From Linepithema humile (taxonomy: Eukaryota; Arthropoda; Insecta; Hymenoptera; Formicidae), in NCBI RefSeq assembly GCF_040581485.1, contig NC_090131.1:18612532-18676531 (forward strand): a stretch of DNA of 64,000 bases, in the 5' to 3' direction. The notes below the pieces were generated by a model, which was given only the letters and a program-made list of their open reading frames with translations, was not told the origin of the DNA and made no database searches. The translations under genes and the position numbers were made by a program. This document shows positions 63,124 through 64,000 of this stretch, piece by piece (within the stretch, counting starts at the first letter, position 1; the number at the start of each line of letters is the position of its first letter).

Positions 63124-63151
63124 GTAACTTTTTTTCTTGTTTCAGGTGAGT
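63124..63151 (+). other. Recursive splice site (ratchet point) 2
   Basis: A branch-point-like GTAAC (A at 63127, 18 nt before the AG) is followed by an almost pure pyrimidine tract, TTTTTTTCTTGTTTCAG, ending at 63145. This joins directly to GTGAGT at 63146-63151. The nine-base core CAGGTGAGT is identical to ratchet point 1, and the site also lies in an AT-rich trough on the same strand. A pyrimidine-tract 3' splice site directly followed by a consensus 5' splice site is rare by chance. Having two on the same strand and none on the other supports a single plus-strand transcript. Confidence 0.72.
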
Positions 63152-63186
63152 ACGCAGTCAGCTGATTACGTCTTAAGCTTTTGACA
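63146..63186 (+). other. RS-exon 2 (41 nt, stops in all frames) with downstream 5' splice site
   Basis: The 41 nt run from the ratchet junction to a consensus donor, ACA followed by GTAAGTAATT, with the donor GT at 63187-63188. Stops occur in all three frames: TGA in frames 1 and 2, and the TGA within AGCTGATTAC in frame 3. Retention would therefore create a premature stop. A downstream donor within about 60 nt is the feature thought to let the spliceosome define the recursive site before splicing moves to the upstream GTGAGT. The layout repeats that of RS-exon 1. Confidence 0.55.
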
Positions 63187-63192
63187 GTAAGT

Positions 63193-64000
63193 AATTAAGT
63201 TCGCGCACTAGTTTGCCTTCCCGTGCTGATGGCGAGCGTAAGTGCTAGGTGCCATTATTAACGTCATCCTTAAAGTGGAGAGTTGCTAAGGATGATGGTG
63301 CGGGAAAACGTACTGGTGTAAGTTGTATCAATAATGAACATCCTTTGAAGAAACGATAGCGGAATTGTTTTGCGTTTCTTCGACGGATTAAAAGAAATTT
63401 CTTGAAGACGATATTCGGAGCATTGTCGAAGCGTATTATCGAAAGCGTTGTAAATTCAACTGTTTATAGGAGATTTCGCGTAATCGGTACGTGTAATTAG
63501 TATCCAACAACGAATAGATGATACATTGTCCGTTATTGGTCGTAAAATGCGAGCAACGGCGATTATTTGCGTGAAATTTTGGATAGGTTGTAAAGGTCTG
63601 GCTCTGACGCAGAATGCAATCATTTGTTGAATCAGATGGGCTACCCGGCCGCGCTGTAATGCATTGAATATGGAAATGGAATGAACACAAAAATAAAATT
63701 TACATTGTCCGCGTTTTGATAGCGTTATTATCTCAGTTTTTGTTCATCCGGTTTTGTAGCTGAATATTAATACTAGTTCGAGATATATGTATCGATATTA
63801 TACGGCTTGTATACAAAGATATGTATTTTTGTCTGCGATATTTTCTGCCTTCTTTTCTGCTCGTATAAGAAAACCTTGGAAACAAGATGCGTGTATGAAA
63901 CTTAGAAAGGGAATTCTGCAGCGAGAACGCCGAAAGCTTTTTCTCGACGCGCGTTACTCGGAAACTAACCGTCAAGCGTCCAGCGGGACGCCGTAAGGAT
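63193..64000. other. Non-coding: right end of window
   Basis: Moderate GC, no repeats. Short frames at 63436-63690, 63733-63975 and 63787-63996 overlap each other on opposite strands. No further splice-site composite was found after 63192. Confidence 0.55.

Larger units (their letters stand above)
1..64000 (+). other. Probable interior of a very long intron of a plus-strand gene
   Basis: No reading frame in the window resembles a known protein, and there is no convincing multi-exon gene on either strand. Two plus-strand composite 3'/5' splice sites (junctions after 32525 and 63145) have the architecture of recursive-splice points, which in insects lie inside introns of tens of kilobases. The inference is that the window is intronic to a plus-strand gene with exons to the left of 1 and to the right of 64000. 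The CpG-rich blocks alternating with AT-rich troughs would suit an intron rich in regulatory DNA, but this is not shown. An intergenic desert with two chance splice-like sequences is the alternative. The host gene cannot be named from this sequence. Confidence 0.5.

Noticed and set aside
1..64000. tRNA genes
   Set aside because: Searched by eye for the GGTTCGANTCC B-box on both strands; near matches (for example 14507 and 28914) lack required bases and have no cloverleaf.
1..64000. CAGGTAG (Zelda-type) sites at about 79, 5116, 23925 and 35380
   Set aside because: The count is about what chance gives for a 7-mer on one strand.

Overview
This is animal nuclear DNA, not bacterial or viral. I see no operons, no tRNA or rRNA genes, and no reading frame that matches a protein family I know. 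Moderate GC, very abundant CpG (21 CpG in the 120 nt at 24241-24360), short AT-rich troughs between CpG-rich blocks, and GA/CT microsatellites fit an insect, most likely a hymenopteran such as an ant. The species assignment is inference.

The clearest functional signals are two plus-strand sites that look like recursive-splicing (ratchet) points. Each has a branch-point-like sequence, a T-rich tract and CAG joined directly to the 5' splice site GTGAGT (junctions after 32525 and 63145). Each is followed by a second strong 5' splice site, 58 and 41 nt downstream, which defines a short RS-exon with stops in all three frames. The two sites are 30,620 bp apart. The simplest reading is that the window lies inside a very long intron of a plus-strand gene whose exons are outside the window. 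The intron would be removed stepwise.

Layout: 1-21700 is non-coding CpG-rich/AT-rich mosaic with small tandem duplications, a G-quadruplex motif at 17851-17880, a 31-nt perfect hairpin at 12465-12495 and a 20-bp palindrome at 19941-19960. At 21745-22238 a (GA)43 tract faces a CT-rich tract about 310 nt away. The stretch 22240-32490 is non-coding, with a C-rich G4 tract at 28299-28325 and a long AT-rich block before the first ratchet point at 32525. From 32600 to 63100 the mosaic continues, with CTGC and CTGG tetranucleotide arrays, a possible 13-nt minus-strand microexon at 46580-46592 and an exact-period 136-bp tandem duplication at 61711-61982. The second ratchet point (63145) is 0.85 kb from the right end.

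Open reading frames reach 207 codons, which is near what chance gives in six frames of 64 kb. Many overlap in several frames and several lack ATG. I therefore annotate no confident protein-coding gene. A few candidate exons with splice or signal-peptide features are listed at low confidence.
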